This document shows positions 1 to 7,897 of a stretch of DNA of 26,631 bases, in pieces. This stretch comes from a virus. Numbering within the stretch: the stretch's first letter is position 1; each line of letters opens with the position of its first letter. The stretch spans positions 1-26,631 of IMG/VR virus record IMGVR_UViG_3300013233_000412; one strand, 5' to 3'. The notes under the pieces are model-generated. The model saw nothing but the letters and a program-made list of their open reading frames with translations. It did not search any database and was not told where the DNA came from. A program made the translations under genes and the position numbers.

Positions 1-2
1 GT

Positions 3-1346
3 CTTGAGGACTTCTCGTCTGATCAATACAAGGCCAAGATTCGAGGGCTCTACTACGCATACTTCCAAGGACCTACCGTAGCTGCTATTAGGACAGGAGC
101 CCACATACTCATGGGACTGCCTGTAGCGAACTACGCGGGAAGCGTCACAGCTATAAACGAAGGGTTCTCGGGAACCCACGGCCAGATCTTCGTAGGGACT
201 AGGGGGTATCTATATCCGCTAGCAGCAGGAACAAGCCTATCAGTTGGAGATGCAGTAGAGCAGTTCCAGTCTCTATCTGGGGGAGTAGACGTAGTAGATT
301 ACATAAGCTCTCCGACGTGGTTCAGTGGATCTAGCACCGTTAGCGAGATCCAGAAGTATCACACGTTCCAAGTGCAGCTAAACCTGGATGTCCTATCTAC
401 GGATACGCTGTCTCTGGCATCTGCGTTCGTCCAGAAGCTCTCCCCTACATGGAAGCGAGGTACGTTCCTTGGCTACAAGGACTCTGTGGACTCTGTCAGT
501 GTGTCTGACAGGGTCATCGTGGCCCTATCGCTCCGCCTGTACGACATATACTGCGCACCTCTGGCAGCTCCGGCGTTCGATGAGTCTCTACTCGCCCCAC
601 CTACAGTAGACTGGTCCTACGGGCAAGGGACTATCCCTTGGTCCGCTACGACACCTGCTATGTTGCAGGGAGGGACGCTCCTTACCGGGTCCATATTGCT
701 GACAAATGCGCTAACGTTCTCAGGAGTAGGTACTCTGCTGCTGTCTGAGGTAGGAGGCCCCGGAGCTGTGACGGGTGTGCACTTAGCGTTCGCTGTATTT
801 AGGGAGTCGTCATCAGGATCGACTACCGTAGGGAGCACCGTCCTAGTAGATCCGACCGCCAACTTCACGGAGTCGGGCAGGTTGGTGGGCGTAGGAGATT
901 CCGTCATCCTTGAGGGGGTGCATCGCGCAGTCGTCTTGTCCGTAGACAGTGCCACGCAGATCACTCTCGGATCCGCCATCCCAGTAGGCGGGTCGGCTAT
1001 ACACTATACCGTCACTGGGCGGTATGACTCCTGGGCCACCGTAGCAGCAGTGACGTATGATGTGTCTGCGTCATTTACATCATCGTCGCCTATGGTGGCC
1101 GGGTCATATAAGGCGCTCTTACTCAACAACGCGTATATCAATGCCTACTATGACCAGTTCGAGGAGCTCTGCCCAGATGAGAGCCTCTCATTCTCGCTCA
1201 TAATCTCAGCTACGTATGCCGGTACGTTCCCCTTGTATGTTACCCTACCTACATCAAGGACGGCATACACGTCGTATATCATCAGCGCGCCTCTCGGAAG
1301 TCCCGGGGATCGCGCTACTAGCACGCTAACGGAACCGGTAGTATAG
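3..1346 (+). CDS. Tail/baseplate-type virion structural protein, C-terminal part (5' end outside window)
   Basis: The reading frame is open from the window edge, so the gene begins upstream; the ATG at 111 is internal. The codons before it read as well-formed protein (IRGLYYAYFQGPTVAAI, then GLPVANYAGSV). This resembles a segment I know from large tail or baseplate-associated proteins of tailed phages; that is family recall, not a search. A beta-rich stretch about two thirds through (DPTANFTESGRL, then GDSVILEG and ATQITLGSAIP) resembles small inserted beta domains common in virion proteins. No signal peptide or membrane segment is visible. It is followed 9 nt later by a small GTG-start ORF, in line with the other plus-strand virion genes. 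A virion role is likely; the exact position (baseplate wedge or tail tip) is inferred. Confidence 0.7.
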   Translation, partial: LEDFSSDQYKAKIRGLYYAYFQGPTVAAIRTGAHILMGLPVANYAGSVTAINEGFSGTHGQIFVGTRGYLYPLAAGTSLSVGDAVEQFQSLSGGVDVVDYISSPTWFSGSSTVSEIQKYHTFQVQLNLDVLSTDTLSLASAFVQKLSPTWKRGTFLGYKDSVDSVSVSDRVIVALSLRLYDIYCAPLAAPAFDESLLAPPTVDWSYGQGTIPWSATTPAMLQGGTLLTGSILLTNALTFSGVGTLLLSEVGGPGAVTGVHLAFAVFRESSSGSTTVGSTVLVDPTANFTESGRLVGVGDSVILEGVHRAVVLSVDSATQITLGSAIPVGGSAIHYTVTGRYDSWATVAAVTYDVSASFTSSSPMVAGSYKALLLNNAYINAYYDQFEELCPDESLSFSLIISATYAGTFPLYVTLPTSRTAYTSYIISAPLGSPGDRATSTLTEPVV

Positions 1347-1355
1347 GAGGTCTTC

Positions 1356-1523
1356 GTGAGGGACTTATGGGAAGCACTAAAGGCTGAGGACGCCCTACAC
1401 GTCATGCTCAAGAAGAGCGGGAAGGTCGTAGGGGCGATATATAAAGATTCCGACGTAGAGGTAGTCTCCGCGTCACTGAAGATGAGGGACGTCAAAGATG
1501 TTGCACGCGCTAGCCATACTTAA
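1356..1523 (+). CDS. Small 55-aa hypothetical protein, GTG start
   Basis: The GTG at 1356 follows a GGAGG at 1346-1350 with 5-nt spacing. The frame stays open for 55 codons to TAA at 1521-1523. The product is short and charged (MRDLWEALKAEDALHVMLKK at the start), predicted soluble, with no recognisable domain. It fills the space between the tail gene ending at 1346 and the next ORF, which it overlaps by 26 nt in another frame. The ribosome site and the otherwise empty gap argue that it is real. If it is not translated, about 150 nt between two genes would be non-coding, which is unusual for this genome. No function is assigned. Confidence 0.6.
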   Translation: MRDLWEALKAEDALHVMLKKSGKVVGAIYKDSDVEVVSASLKMRDVKDVARASHT

Positions 1524-2076
1524 GATCTGGTGGATAGAGGCCATCAAGGCACGCAATCGCTTCGTGGAATCTTTCAAGCCTAGCGGGTACGTAGAAGCCA
1601 CCCTCATACATGCTACGGGGCCTAACGCAGGGAAGGTGTTCCGCACATACCGCGGCAGCAATATCGTTACGGGGTGGCTGTCTGGAGGATCTCCTACATC
1701 GGGCCGTGATCTAATGCGCCGTATGTTGATCCCACCTAGCTTCTCAGCGGACTCCTTGTCCGGAGTCCCTGACGCATGGGTTGGGCAAGTCGTACTAGGC
1801 TCAGGCACGACGGCCGAGACATCCGCCGACGTAGCCATCGAGGTGGATATGGCGCCACCTGCCATAGCTCCTGTGTCTTCCGTCGTACTAGATCCTATCA
1901 ACCCCTACGTAACCTTCGTCTGCTCGTTCAACGAGTCGGAAGCCAATGGGACTATCTCAGAGGCCGGACTTCTGTCAGGGCCTGCGCGCAATGACTTTCT
2001 AGCAAGGAAGACGTTTACGCCATTTACGAAGACCTCTGACTTCACGCTTGAGATCAGGTGGCAGGTGAGATTCTAA
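1498..2076 (+). CDS. Tail-associated virion protein of unknown function (192 aa)
   Basis: The ATG at 1498 has a GAGGG-like site just upstream and overlaps the preceding small ORF. The order of motifs matches a family of phage proteins I recall near tail-fibre genes: an early SNIVTGWLSGG-type segment, then VVLGSGTTAETSADVAIEV, and a C-terminal half with ISEAGLLSG, FLARKTFTPFTKT and LEIRWQVRF. This pattern (lGtGt..P..sD.., then EaGLl, then ar..f.p..Kt...l.i.W.i.F) usually marks small beta-rich baseplate or tail-associated proteins. It stops in a TAATG junction with the next gene, implying translational coupling. The molecular role is unknown. An internal ATG further in is possible but would remove the N-terminal helix. 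Confidence 0.6.
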   Translation: MLHALAILKIWWIEAIKARNRFVESFKPSGYVEATLIHATGPNAGKVFRTYRGSNIVTGWLSGGSPTSGRDLMRRMLIPPSFSADSLSGVPDAWVGQVVLGSGTTAETSADVAIEVDMAPPAIAPVSSVVLDPINPYVTFVCSFNESEANGTISEAGLLSGPARNDFLARKTFTPFTKTSDFTLEIRWQVRF

Positions 2077-4175
2077 TGACTACGTTCAAGACACGCTCCG
2101 AGATAGCAGCAGCCGGCGAGTTTATTCAGGCGCTGGAGCCTCTGCGCTCAGGCTCCTTAGCATCAGGGCAAGGCACCAACCGCGCGCTCGAGCGGCTAGC
2201 GGAGAACGACAACGCTCTCTTAGAGGCAGTCCAGCAGGCTAAGTCGTCTGTGCTCGCAGGCGGCGGTAACGTGGCGCTGTCTGGTGGATCTCTCTCCTGG
2301 TCTGCTGACATGACAGTGTACTTCGCGGGTGAGGTTGGGGCAGTGACGTACAACACGATCACGGCCGCGACTATCAGCATTGCATCAGGGAACGTCCTGT
2401 ATGTCCTGCTAGATAGGTCCGTGCAAGGAGCAGCAGTCTCAGTTTCCGTAGCGACAGACTTTTCTGCGTACCTGGCTGTGATCACTGGAGCCTCCAGCAG
2501 GTTGGACTACCAGGTTATTGCGTTGTACGACGGCTCCGTGCTGCACTTCACGTCGGGAAGTAGACTTCTATCTGGAGAGTCCCTTAGCGGAGGACTAGTC
2601 ACTGACTCTCAGTATGGGCAGCAATCAGAGGTGACGGCTGTACGTGGCTATCAGCGAGAGAACAAGAACATACGCATGATAGGTGGTGGGGATATTTCGT
2701 GGGACAGTGCGACTAACACCCTCACGTGGTCACAGACTATCTACCTAACCTTCCCATCCGCCGGAGGGACGAACAGGATCATAGGACCGTCTAGCGTCGT
2801 TGTCTCACCGGACTCTGTGTGGTTCGCTACACTAGCGAGGTCCCCGGCAGGCGTGTCGACGCTATCTACGGGAGTCGGCGCCTTATCTGGAGGAGTTCCT
2901 GCGGATGACAACTCACTGGCGTTGGCTATACATAACTCCGTGGATGGGCGAATATACCTAATGGACGGTACTGCGCTGTCTGACTCTGAGACAGTTAAGC
3001 TCGGAGGAGTCCGTATAGGAGTGCAGTGGTTCTACTCGGCAGTAGGGAGCGGAGCTCAGGTAATCGACATAGATGCGTCTGTCGCAGGACCTACATCCTA
3101 CCGCGTAGGGTCTGGCGAGCTCATGGTGTACCGGAACGGGATGAAGGCGACGCCATCGAAGGCATATTGGGCCGGAGGCGCGTATCCAGTTGGGGCACTA
3201 AACACGTCAGCGGGTGCTTTAAGCACACGCGACTCTTACGTGGAGGAGGATATCGGAGATGGGACCGGGACTCGGATCATCTGGCTATCGGATGGCCAGA
3301 TAGCCGGCGAGCCTCTGTTCCATTCCCTTACTGCACACTCTCCGGGGACTCCGTATACGTGGCCCGACTCTACTGACTACGTAGAGGCGTTCATAGGTGT
3401 GCAGGGTGCCGCACCCTCCGTCAATCTACCAGACGGTATCTACGGATTCGAGCGCGTATGGACATCACAACCTACTACCGTCTCTATGGGAGGAGGTAAA
3501 CTGATATCCAACTCAGAGGTGTACGTGAGTCCTCTGGCAGGCATATCCCTAACCGTGTCGTCGATGATCGGAGGGGAGGTGCTAGCCCCGGACTCTTGGC
3601 ACTATGCGTACATAGGCCCCGGCGTGTCTGTGGGCGCTGCTCCCGCATTCGCACTGTCTACGCAGCCCCCAGCTGTCCTAACAGCTGGTCACGGCGTCCA
3701 TCCTACGTCATCTGGATATCGATTCGTGGCGTCTGTCTACGTTCGAGCTACCAGCGACATACTACCTATGTCGAAGGCAGGGAGTCAGGTTGCGTTAGGG
3801 CGCCACTTCGACGTATCGGCTCCGTTCTCTAGCGCGGTGGCGGACGTGTGGAGCACTGTCGACCTATCTGCGCACATACCCGCTGGAGTTAGCTACGTAA
3901 GGCTCAGGCTCCTGATTACGGCGCAAGCGGCAGTGGCTGCTGGAAGTAGGCTACTGCTCGAAGCTAAAGTCCCCGGATTTGCGGCACCTGGACAGGAGAG
4001 CTACGCAATAAAACCGTCTAACTCGAACATCGTCGAGTTCTTGCTGGACATGCCTCTGGACGCACTTCAGAGCGTAGACATACGACTGAGCTCGGCCTCC
4101 TTCCAGAACGTAGCAGCGGTGTACTTGATAGGCTACTCTGAAGGCACATACTCTAGCGGACAAGGATTGCTCTAA
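2076..4175 (+). CDS. Tail-fibre-like virion protein with two repeated beta modules (699 aa)
   Basis: The start is taken as ATG 2076, which overlaps the previous stop (TAATG) and has AGGTGAG upstream. A GTG at 2058 in frame lacks a ribosome site. Residues 1-60 are helical and polar, possibly trimerising or attaching. Residues 61-173 and 199-311 are two divergent copies of one beta-rich module; the second begins GGGDISWDSATNTLTW. A third copy opens the next gene. The segment GSGELMVYRNGMKA near residue 355 resembles the L.VY.NG element common in phage fibres, also present in the neighbour. The remainder is low-charge, rich in Ser, Gly, Ala and Val, and probably beta-structured. The composition and position fit a host-contact fibre or appendage. 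The receptor and exact placement are unknown. Confidence 0.65.
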   Translation: MTTFKTRSEIAAAGEFIQALEPLRSGSLASGQGTNRALERLAENDNALLEAVQQAKSSVLAGGGNVALSGGSLSWSADMTVYFAGEVGAVTYNTITAATISIASGNVLYVLLDRSVQGAAVSVSVATDFSAYLAVITGASSRLDYQVIALYDGSVLHFTSGSRLLSGESLSGGLVTDSQYGQQSEVTAVRGYQRENKNIRMIGGGDISWDSATNTLTWSQTIYLTFPSAGGTNRIIGPSSVVVSPDSVWFATLARSPAGVSTLSTGVGALSGGVPADDNSLALAIHNSVDGRIYLMDGTALSDSETVKLGGVRIGVQWFYSAVGSGAQVIDIDASVAGPTSYRVGSGELMVYRNGMKATPSKAYWAGGAYPVGALNTSAGALSTRDSYVEEDIGDGTGTRIIWLSDGQIAGEPLFHSLTAHSPGTPYTWPDSTDYVEAFIGVQGAAPSVNLPDGIYGFERVWTSQPTTVSMGGGKLISNSEVYVSPLAGISLTVSSMIGGEVLAPDSWHYAYIGPGVSVGAAPAFALSTQPPAVLTAGHGVHPTSSGYRFVASVYVRATSDILPMSKAGSQVALGRHFDVSAPFSSAVADVWSTVDLSAHIPAGVSYVRLRLLITAQAAVAAGSRLLLEAKVPGFAAPGQESYAIKPSNSNIVEFLLDMPLDALQSVDIRLSSASFQNVAAVYLIGYSEGTYSSGQGLL
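2256..2594 (+). repeat. Fibre module copy A (protein-level repeat)
   Basis: Residues 61-173 of the 699-aa protein. Landmarks shared with copies B and C are GGG near the start, SWS, an LYVLLDRS strand (compare LYVDISRT in copy C), and a closing y.G...L..GeS. The similarity is at protein level and strongly diverged; no DNA repeat is visible. Confidence 0.5.
2670..3008 (+). repeat. Fibre module copy B (protein-level repeat)
   Basis: Residues 199-311 of the 699-aa protein. It begins IRMIGGGDISWDSATNTLTW and ends RIYLMDGTALSDSETVKLGG. It aligns closely with copy C in the next gene, sharing GGG, WD..T.TL.W, I.GPSS, an aromatic R strand, and y...G...SD...k..G. Confidence 0.65.
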
Positions 4176-5488
4176 TGTCAACTGTTAAACGCGAACAGCT
4201 TAGGGATGCAGAGTCGTCCACAAATACGAGGCAGGACCGTAACATGTTCGCTACAGGCGGAGGTGCATGGACCTGGGATGCCGGGACTGGGACGCTCTCG
4301 TGGGGTCAAGGGTTTCAGATACAGAGCGGGTCTGGGGCAGTGGCATCTATAGCAGGGCCATCGTCGAGCGTGGTCGGGACAGCATCTGGAAGCACGCTAT
4401 ATGTAGACATCTCGCGTACTACGAGCCTTACTGTTCCTGCTGTGGGGGGCCTCCTTATCACAGATTCGGCATTCGCGTCCGACTACCGGGTAGTCGTCGG
4501 AGTGCGTGGAGCTGACGGGAAGTTCTACTTCCGCAATGGGACTGTGATGTCGGACGGTGACTCCAAGCAGTTCGGCACTCTTAACTCGGTAGTGGATAGG
4601 GTAGATATCGTAGCCGACGGGTTGGCCTTACAGACCGTCGGATTCACATACTTAACCGGTAAAAACCAGCTCCAAGTTTACGTGGGCGGCCTTCTACAGG
4701 AGCTGACCGTCGCGTATGTAGAGACTAGTAGCACGCAGATGACCTTCCAAGCCGGGCATATCCCTGGTGTAGGCGAGACCGTGACGTTCATAAACGGCGT
4801 GGGAGGGCAGGGCCCGGCAGCGACTGGGACTGTGTCCTTGCAGGACGCATGGGCCGTTGGTCGATCCATTGACGTATCATCCGGGAATGGGCTCCAGCTA
4901 TCGGGATCTGTCGGACAGCAGGTGCTCTACACCCTAAATCCTGCTACAGGCCTGCCCACCTACTCCGTGGTAGGGACTACTGGAATGACGCACAACATGT
5001 CAGGTGTGGGAGGGTATACGTTCGACTCTAACGTCTCGACATATCTGTGGGGACTGGTCCCAGCAAACGGCGGGGACGGCGCGCTCCTTTTCATGGATAA
5101 TGGATCAACGAATCCGGGGCTCAGAGTCACATCCAGCGGGCAGCTGGAGTTCGGCTCCTATGCCGGTGCATACCCTGCGGGCGCATGGTCGGGATCAGGT
5201 GGGATCAAATGGTCCGTGTACGTAGGGACGCTAAGTGCTGGAGCTGCTACGGTGGTAGCTACGGGACTTCCCTCCATCATGGGCGTCGTATTCTCCGTTC
5301 ATGATGCAGTGACAGGGATGGAGATCTGCCACGAGGCAGCACTAGGCGCAACAGCATCCAAGGCACATGCTGTGTTCTTCGACTCCGCGACTGGAGATGT
5401 TACGATAGCTGGAACCTCCGCTGCTACTGGATCTACTGGACAGGATGTCGACGGTGAAGCATACTCCCTCGTAGTATTCCACGCATAG
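4175..5488 (+). CDS. Second tail-fibre-like virion protein, 437 aa
   Basis: ATG 4175 overlaps the stop of the preceding fibre gene (TAATG), with AAGGAT upstream. Residues 22-135 are copy C of the module shared with the upstream protein (GGGAWTWD, TLSW, IAGPSS, LYVDISRT, FYFRNGTVMSDGDS). Residues 160-205 (QLQVYVGGLLQ, then TFQAGHIPGVGETVTFI) form the L.VYV.G element seen in many phage fibres. The C-terminal 230 residues are Gly/Ser/Ala/Thr-rich and beta-prone, with no obvious catalytic residues. The shared domain suggests the two proteins were built from the same parts, perhaps as layered fibre subunits or a fibre and its connector. It is transcribed with the gene after it. The assignment rests on composition, repeats and location. 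Confidence 0.65.
   Translation: MSTVKREQLRDAESSTNTRQDRNMFATGGGAWTWDAGTGTLSWGQGFQIQSGSGAVASIAGPSSSVVGTASGSTLYVDISRTTSLTVPAVGGLLITDSAFASDYRVVVGVRGADGKFYFRNGTVMSDGDSKQFGTLNSVVDRVDIVADGLALQTVGFTYLTGKNQLQVYVGGLLQELTVAYVETSSTQMTFQAGHIPGVGETVTFINGVGGQGPAATGTVSLQDAWAVGRSIDVSSGNGLQLSGSVGQQVLYTLNPATGLPTYSVVGTTGMTHNMSGVGGYTFDSNVSTYLWGLVPANGGDGALLFMDNGSTNPGLRVTSSGQLEFGSYAGAYPAGAWSGSGGIKWSVYVGTLSAGAATVVATGLPSIMGVVFSVHDAVTGMEICHEAALGATASKAHAVFFDSATGDVTIAGTSAATGSTGQDVDGEAYSLVVFHA
4238..4579 (+). repeat. Fibre module copy C (protein-level repeat)
   Basis: Residues 22-135 of the 437-aa protein, homologous to copies A and B in the preceding gene. The opening DRNMFATGGGAWTWD parallels NKNIRMIGGGDISWD of copy B. 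Confidence 0.65.
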
Positions 5489-5501
5489 CAGGGAGGAAGG
5501 G

Positions 5502-5912
5502 ATGACTAAGTTAGAGGCATCGCGTAAGTACAAGCACATCATACGACCAAATGGGACCATTCGCGTAGCAACCAAGGCGTCGATCACCATCTCGCCTGAC
5601 GAGATATGTGTGTACTCTGACGATCTCATGTCTCCGAGTAGGAGCGTCTATGACTTTGTGTCTAAGGAGCTCGTCGAGCTGTCCCATGCCCAAGTGAAGA
5701 AGAAGGACGAGGAGCGACACAAGAAGGCCAAAGACCTTCAGGATGTGGAGGAATCCTCTCGAGCTAGCAGACTGTCGGCGCTTACCGCTATACTAGATCG
5801 TGGCTCAGTCCGTAACAAGGACATCAAGGAGGCCCTACGTATCATGGCGTCCCTTCTTGTAGATGGCGTGAGCTACGATCTGCGTGAGGACGAGGACGAA
5901 AAAAAGGACTGA
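5502..5912 (+). CDS. Small charged hypothetical protein, last gene of the tail-fibre operon
   Basis: GGAGGAAGGG directly precedes the ATG at 5502. The product is 136 aa. Its N-terminal half is beta-prone (THIS-type short strands ending in DEICVYSDDL). The middle is a Lys/Glu/Asp-rich helix, residues about 60-90 (LSHAQVKKKDEERHKKAKDL), likely a coiled coil. The end is a short helical segment with a very acidic/basic tail (REDEDEKKD). I do not recognise a family. The final codons GAA AAA AAG GAC TGA overlap a hairpin that serves as terminator for the converging operon, so the charged tail and the terminator constrain each other. The position after the fibre genes suggests an assembly factor or chaperone, which is only an inference. 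Confidence 0.6.
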   Translation: MTKLEASRKYKHIIRPNGTIRVATKASITISPDEICVYSDDLMSPSRSVYDFVSKELVELSHAQVKKKDEERHKKAKDLQDVEESSRASRLSALTAILDRGSVRNKDIKEALRIMASLLVDGVSYDLREDEDEKKD

Positions 5913-5930
5913 GGCATATGCCTCAGTCCT
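5899..5930 (-). terminator. Intrinsic terminator of the leftward replication operon
   Basis: Positions 5905-5930 are a perfect 26-nt palindrome with arms AGGACTGAGG and CCTCAGTCCT around CATATG. Seven A residues (5899-5905) lie on its left. Read on the minus strand, this is a 10-bp stem followed at once by a U-tract, 6 nt beyond the stop of the last leftward gene. On the plus strand no T-run follows, so termination should be strong only for minus-strand transcripts. The U-tract and half the stem lie inside the end of the plus-strand gene that stops at 5912. Confidence 0.85.
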
Positions 5931-5936
5931 AGCTAC

Positions 5937-7040
5937 TTACTGGATCGCCGCTAGGCGGCAAATCCGAGTGACTAGACTCTGTTTGTAGGGAAGCTCTCGT
6001 GCCTTCGGCACTCCGACCTTCTCTGCGATATCGCGGAGCTCCTCAATCCCCATAGCCTTCAACTCTGCGCGAGTGAAGTCTAGCGTGTCAGATGACTCGG
6101 CTGGGGTAGGGGCCGGCTCGTCCGCAGCTACCTTCTCGACAACAGTGGCCTTCTTGTACTTCTTCCGTGTACGCTTCTTGGTGGCCGGTGCCTCTTCCGG
6201 TGCATCCTCCTCGACGATTGTCGAGTCCTCTGGTATGGCTGAGGCCAGTGCCGTCAGGGCAGACTCCGACGGGCCTTCCAGCTCCGCATGCGGGTCTAGG
6301 TATGCGCAGACTGTCTTGAGGTTGTTGTTCACTGTGTTGAGGAATGCGGCCAGACCTACGACGCCTTCGCGAAGTAGCGCTACGTCCTTGGTGAGCGCTT
6401 CCAGCGACTCACCGGTAGACCCTTTATGCTCTTCGAGCATCATGCCAATTGAGCCGACGGCGGTCTCGAGAGGTTGCAGGTCGACGGCGACAGTTGGTGC
6501 CGTGTCCTCATCACGCGTAGGAGTTACTAGGCGTATAGCTGGAGGGTCTGTGACAGTCCGCTTAAGTGGAGTCTTGCGCTTAGATGGGGCTCTCTTCTTT
6601 GCAGGAGCTTTGCGCTTCTTCGCTGGAGCCTTTGCTGACCCAGGACATACGTCCTCTAGCGTGGCCAGTGGGACCTCCTCGCCGTCTACGACCTCGACGA
6701 GCCCTAATGCCCGTAAGTCGATCGCGTCGTACCTGCCTTCCTCTGCGCAGAGGAGGGACTGCATGATCGTCGGAACGTTGTTAGGGTAGACGATCGACCC
6801 CACCTTTGACGTCCGGACGCATCGACCGTAGTCGAACACGTTCTTGGTCTTCGCCTCGATCAGCAGGGCTAGGTCTCGTACATCGCGGAATTGCGAAAAC
6901 GCGGGGAAGTAGACGACTCCCTGTAGTCCGAAGACTTTCTGCGCTTGTGCGATCAGCAGGGGGCGTGATCGCGGGTGCTCCAACATCTCTTCTACGCTCA
7001 TTTCATTACTCATATCTTGTCTCTCTTCTATATCGGTCAT
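5937..7040 (-). CDS. Basic, probably DNA-binding protein with histone-H1-like linker and SAP/Rho-N-like C-terminus (367 aa)
   Basis: This is the last gene of the leftward operon. Residues 1-125 form a compact domain I do not recognise. Residues 136-162 are a Lys/Pro/Ala tract (APAKKRKAPAKKRAPSKRK) like the tails of histone H1-type proteins. Residues 190-250 are helical, perhaps a coiled coil. A second basic patch (KKRTRKKYKK) lies near 288-297. Residues 324-361 (ELKAMGIEELRDIAEKVGV...) resemble SAP, HeH or Rho-N helix-extended-helix motifs that bind nucleic acid. ATG 7040 abuts the previous stop but has no clear ribosome site; ATG 7013 has AGAAGAGAG upstream and may be the true start. A nucleoid-like or recombination-associated DNA-binding role is inferred. 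Confidence 0.6.
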   Translation of the reverse strand: MTDIEERQDMSNEMSVEEMLEHPRSRPLLIAQAQKVFGLQGVVYFPAFSQFRDVRDLALLIEAKTKNVFDYGRCVRTSKVGSIVYPNNVPTIMQSLLCAEEGRYDAIDLRALGLVEVVDGEEVPLATLEDVCPGSAKAPAKKRKAPAKKRAPSKRKTPLKRTVTDPPAIRLVTPTRDEDTAPTVAVDLQPLETAVGSIGMMLEEHKGSTGESLEALTKDVALLREGVVGLAAFLNTVNNNLKTVCAYLDPHAELEGPSESALTALASAIPEDSTIVEEDAPEEAPATKKRTRKKYKKATVVEKVAADEPAPTPAESSDTLDFTRAELKAMGIEELRDIAEKVGVPKARELPYKQSLVTRICRLAAIQ

Positions 7041-7451
7041 TTAGACCAGGTCTTGGTTAACCGCGTAGCACTCTACCACGCGTGAATGTTTGCATGATCT
7101 GCATTGCAAATCACAGCTCATGTTGGCCTGACTTATCGTCCCAGCCTTCTTCTCTATGTAGGCATGTAACATGCTCCTCTGCCCCGCTACAGGGTCCTCT
7201 AGCTGTTTCTCTGCACTCCCTAGTATGTACGTAATCAGGGTAGTCCTATCGACTCCCCTGCTCGCGTAGTCAACGCCTACGTCCTGCGCAATTGACACGA
7301 GCTCGGAGTGACTGCACTCCTCCAAGCCTAGCGGATCAACCGGGTAGTCCTCCTTTATCTTCTTCCTCCTATGAGCCTTTGGCTTGCGTCTAGGCCTGAT
7401 AGCCTCCCTGCTCATCAGTGCTTTGAGTCTGTCGTCGAGTCCTTTGGACAT
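7041..7451 (-). CDS. Small basic protein with SAP/Rho-N-like motif and Cys cluster (136 aa)
   Basis: AAGGAGGAG lies 5 nt before ATG 7451, so the 37-nt overlap with the RusA-like gene is genuine. The N-terminus is basic (RPRRKPKAHRRKKIK). Residues 48-79 (SHSELVSIAQDVGVDYASRG, then TLITYIL) match the C-terminal helix-extended-helix motif of the next gene. The C-terminus carries Cys113, Cys117, Cys120 and Cys128 (CDLQCRSCKHSRVVEC), a likely zinc site. The stop codon abuts the next ATG. I know no name for this family. Location among recombination genes, basic charge and the shared motif suggest nucleic-acid binding, possibly as partner of a nuclease. Confidence 0.6.
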   Translation of the reverse strand: MSKGLDDRLKALMSREAIRPRRKPKAHRRKKIKEDYPVDPLGLEECSHSELVSIAQDVGVDYASRGVDRTTLITYILGSAEKQLEDPVAGQRSMLHAYIEKKAGTISQANMSCDLQCRSCKHSRVVECYAVNQDLV

Positions 7452-7897
7452 GGATACTCCTCCTTCGAGTAATCTAACGGAACAACTAAGGCGACCATGA
7501 ACTCTTGGTCCTCTGCTTCTCTCTTATGCGCGCAAACCGTCCAGTTGTTGCGATCCCTCATACCCAGAAGCTTCGCGATGGAGTCCTCCGCGAGCTTAAT
7601 GAGGTTGGACGTATCCATGTCACGGAATGGAGACTTAACCCTCCCGTCCGTGCCATAGGTTCTGTTGTACAACTTATCTGGGCTTAGGAAGAACCAGAGG
7701 TGCAGAGCGTACTTATCCTCGTGGTCCGGAGAGAACTTCATGAGATCTCCCGCACTCACTCCCCCACGTGACGATACGAACGCATTAATGAACTTCTGCG
7801 CAGCGGAGGACTTTATGCGACGTCCTCCCCTAGTGAAGTACAGCTTGTTCACACTCACTGGGATCTTCGGGAACGTTAGAAGTATGCGACCGCTCAT
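7415..7897 (-). CDS. RusA-like Holliday junction resolvase
   Basis: The 160-aa product has the RusA-family order of elements. It has an N-terminal IPVSVNKLYFTRGGRR segment. The catalytic region at residues 92-118 (RDMDTSNLIKLAEDSIAKLL, then GMRDRNN) includes Asp93, Asp95, Asn98, Lys101, Asp105 and Asp115. RusA enzymes are Mg-dependent dimeric endonucleases that cut four-way DNA junctions using such acidic residues. In this phage it would resolve recombination or replication intermediates before packaging, beside the phage RecA. Its ATG overlaps the preceding stop (ATGA). The usual second Asp of the DD pair appears as Asp-Arg-Asn, a modest deviation. Length (RusA about 120 aa) is slightly long because of a C-terminal extension that overlaps the next gene. 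Confidence 0.75.
   Translation of the reverse strand: MSGRILLTFPKIPVSVNKLYFTRGGRRIKSSAAQKFINAFVSSRGGVSAGDLMKFSPDHEDKYALHLWFFLSPDKLYNRTYGTDGRVKSPFRDMDTSNLIKLAEDSIAKLLGMRDRNNWTVCAHKREAEDQEFMVALVVPLDYSKEEYPCPKDSTTDSKH

Noticed and set aside
5900-5906. A_AAA_AAG heptamer at the end of the 136-aa gene as a frameshift site
   Set aside because: The following stem starts inside the heptamer with no spacer, and a -1 shift only adds eight residues. The A-run is explained as the terminator U-tract of the opposite strand.
6073-6789. A 238-codon open frame on the plus strand
   Set aside because: It lies antisense to the 367-aa basic gene, has a low-complexity Ser/Ala/Thr-rich product typical of reverse reading of Lys/Asp/Glu codons, and lacks a ribosome site.
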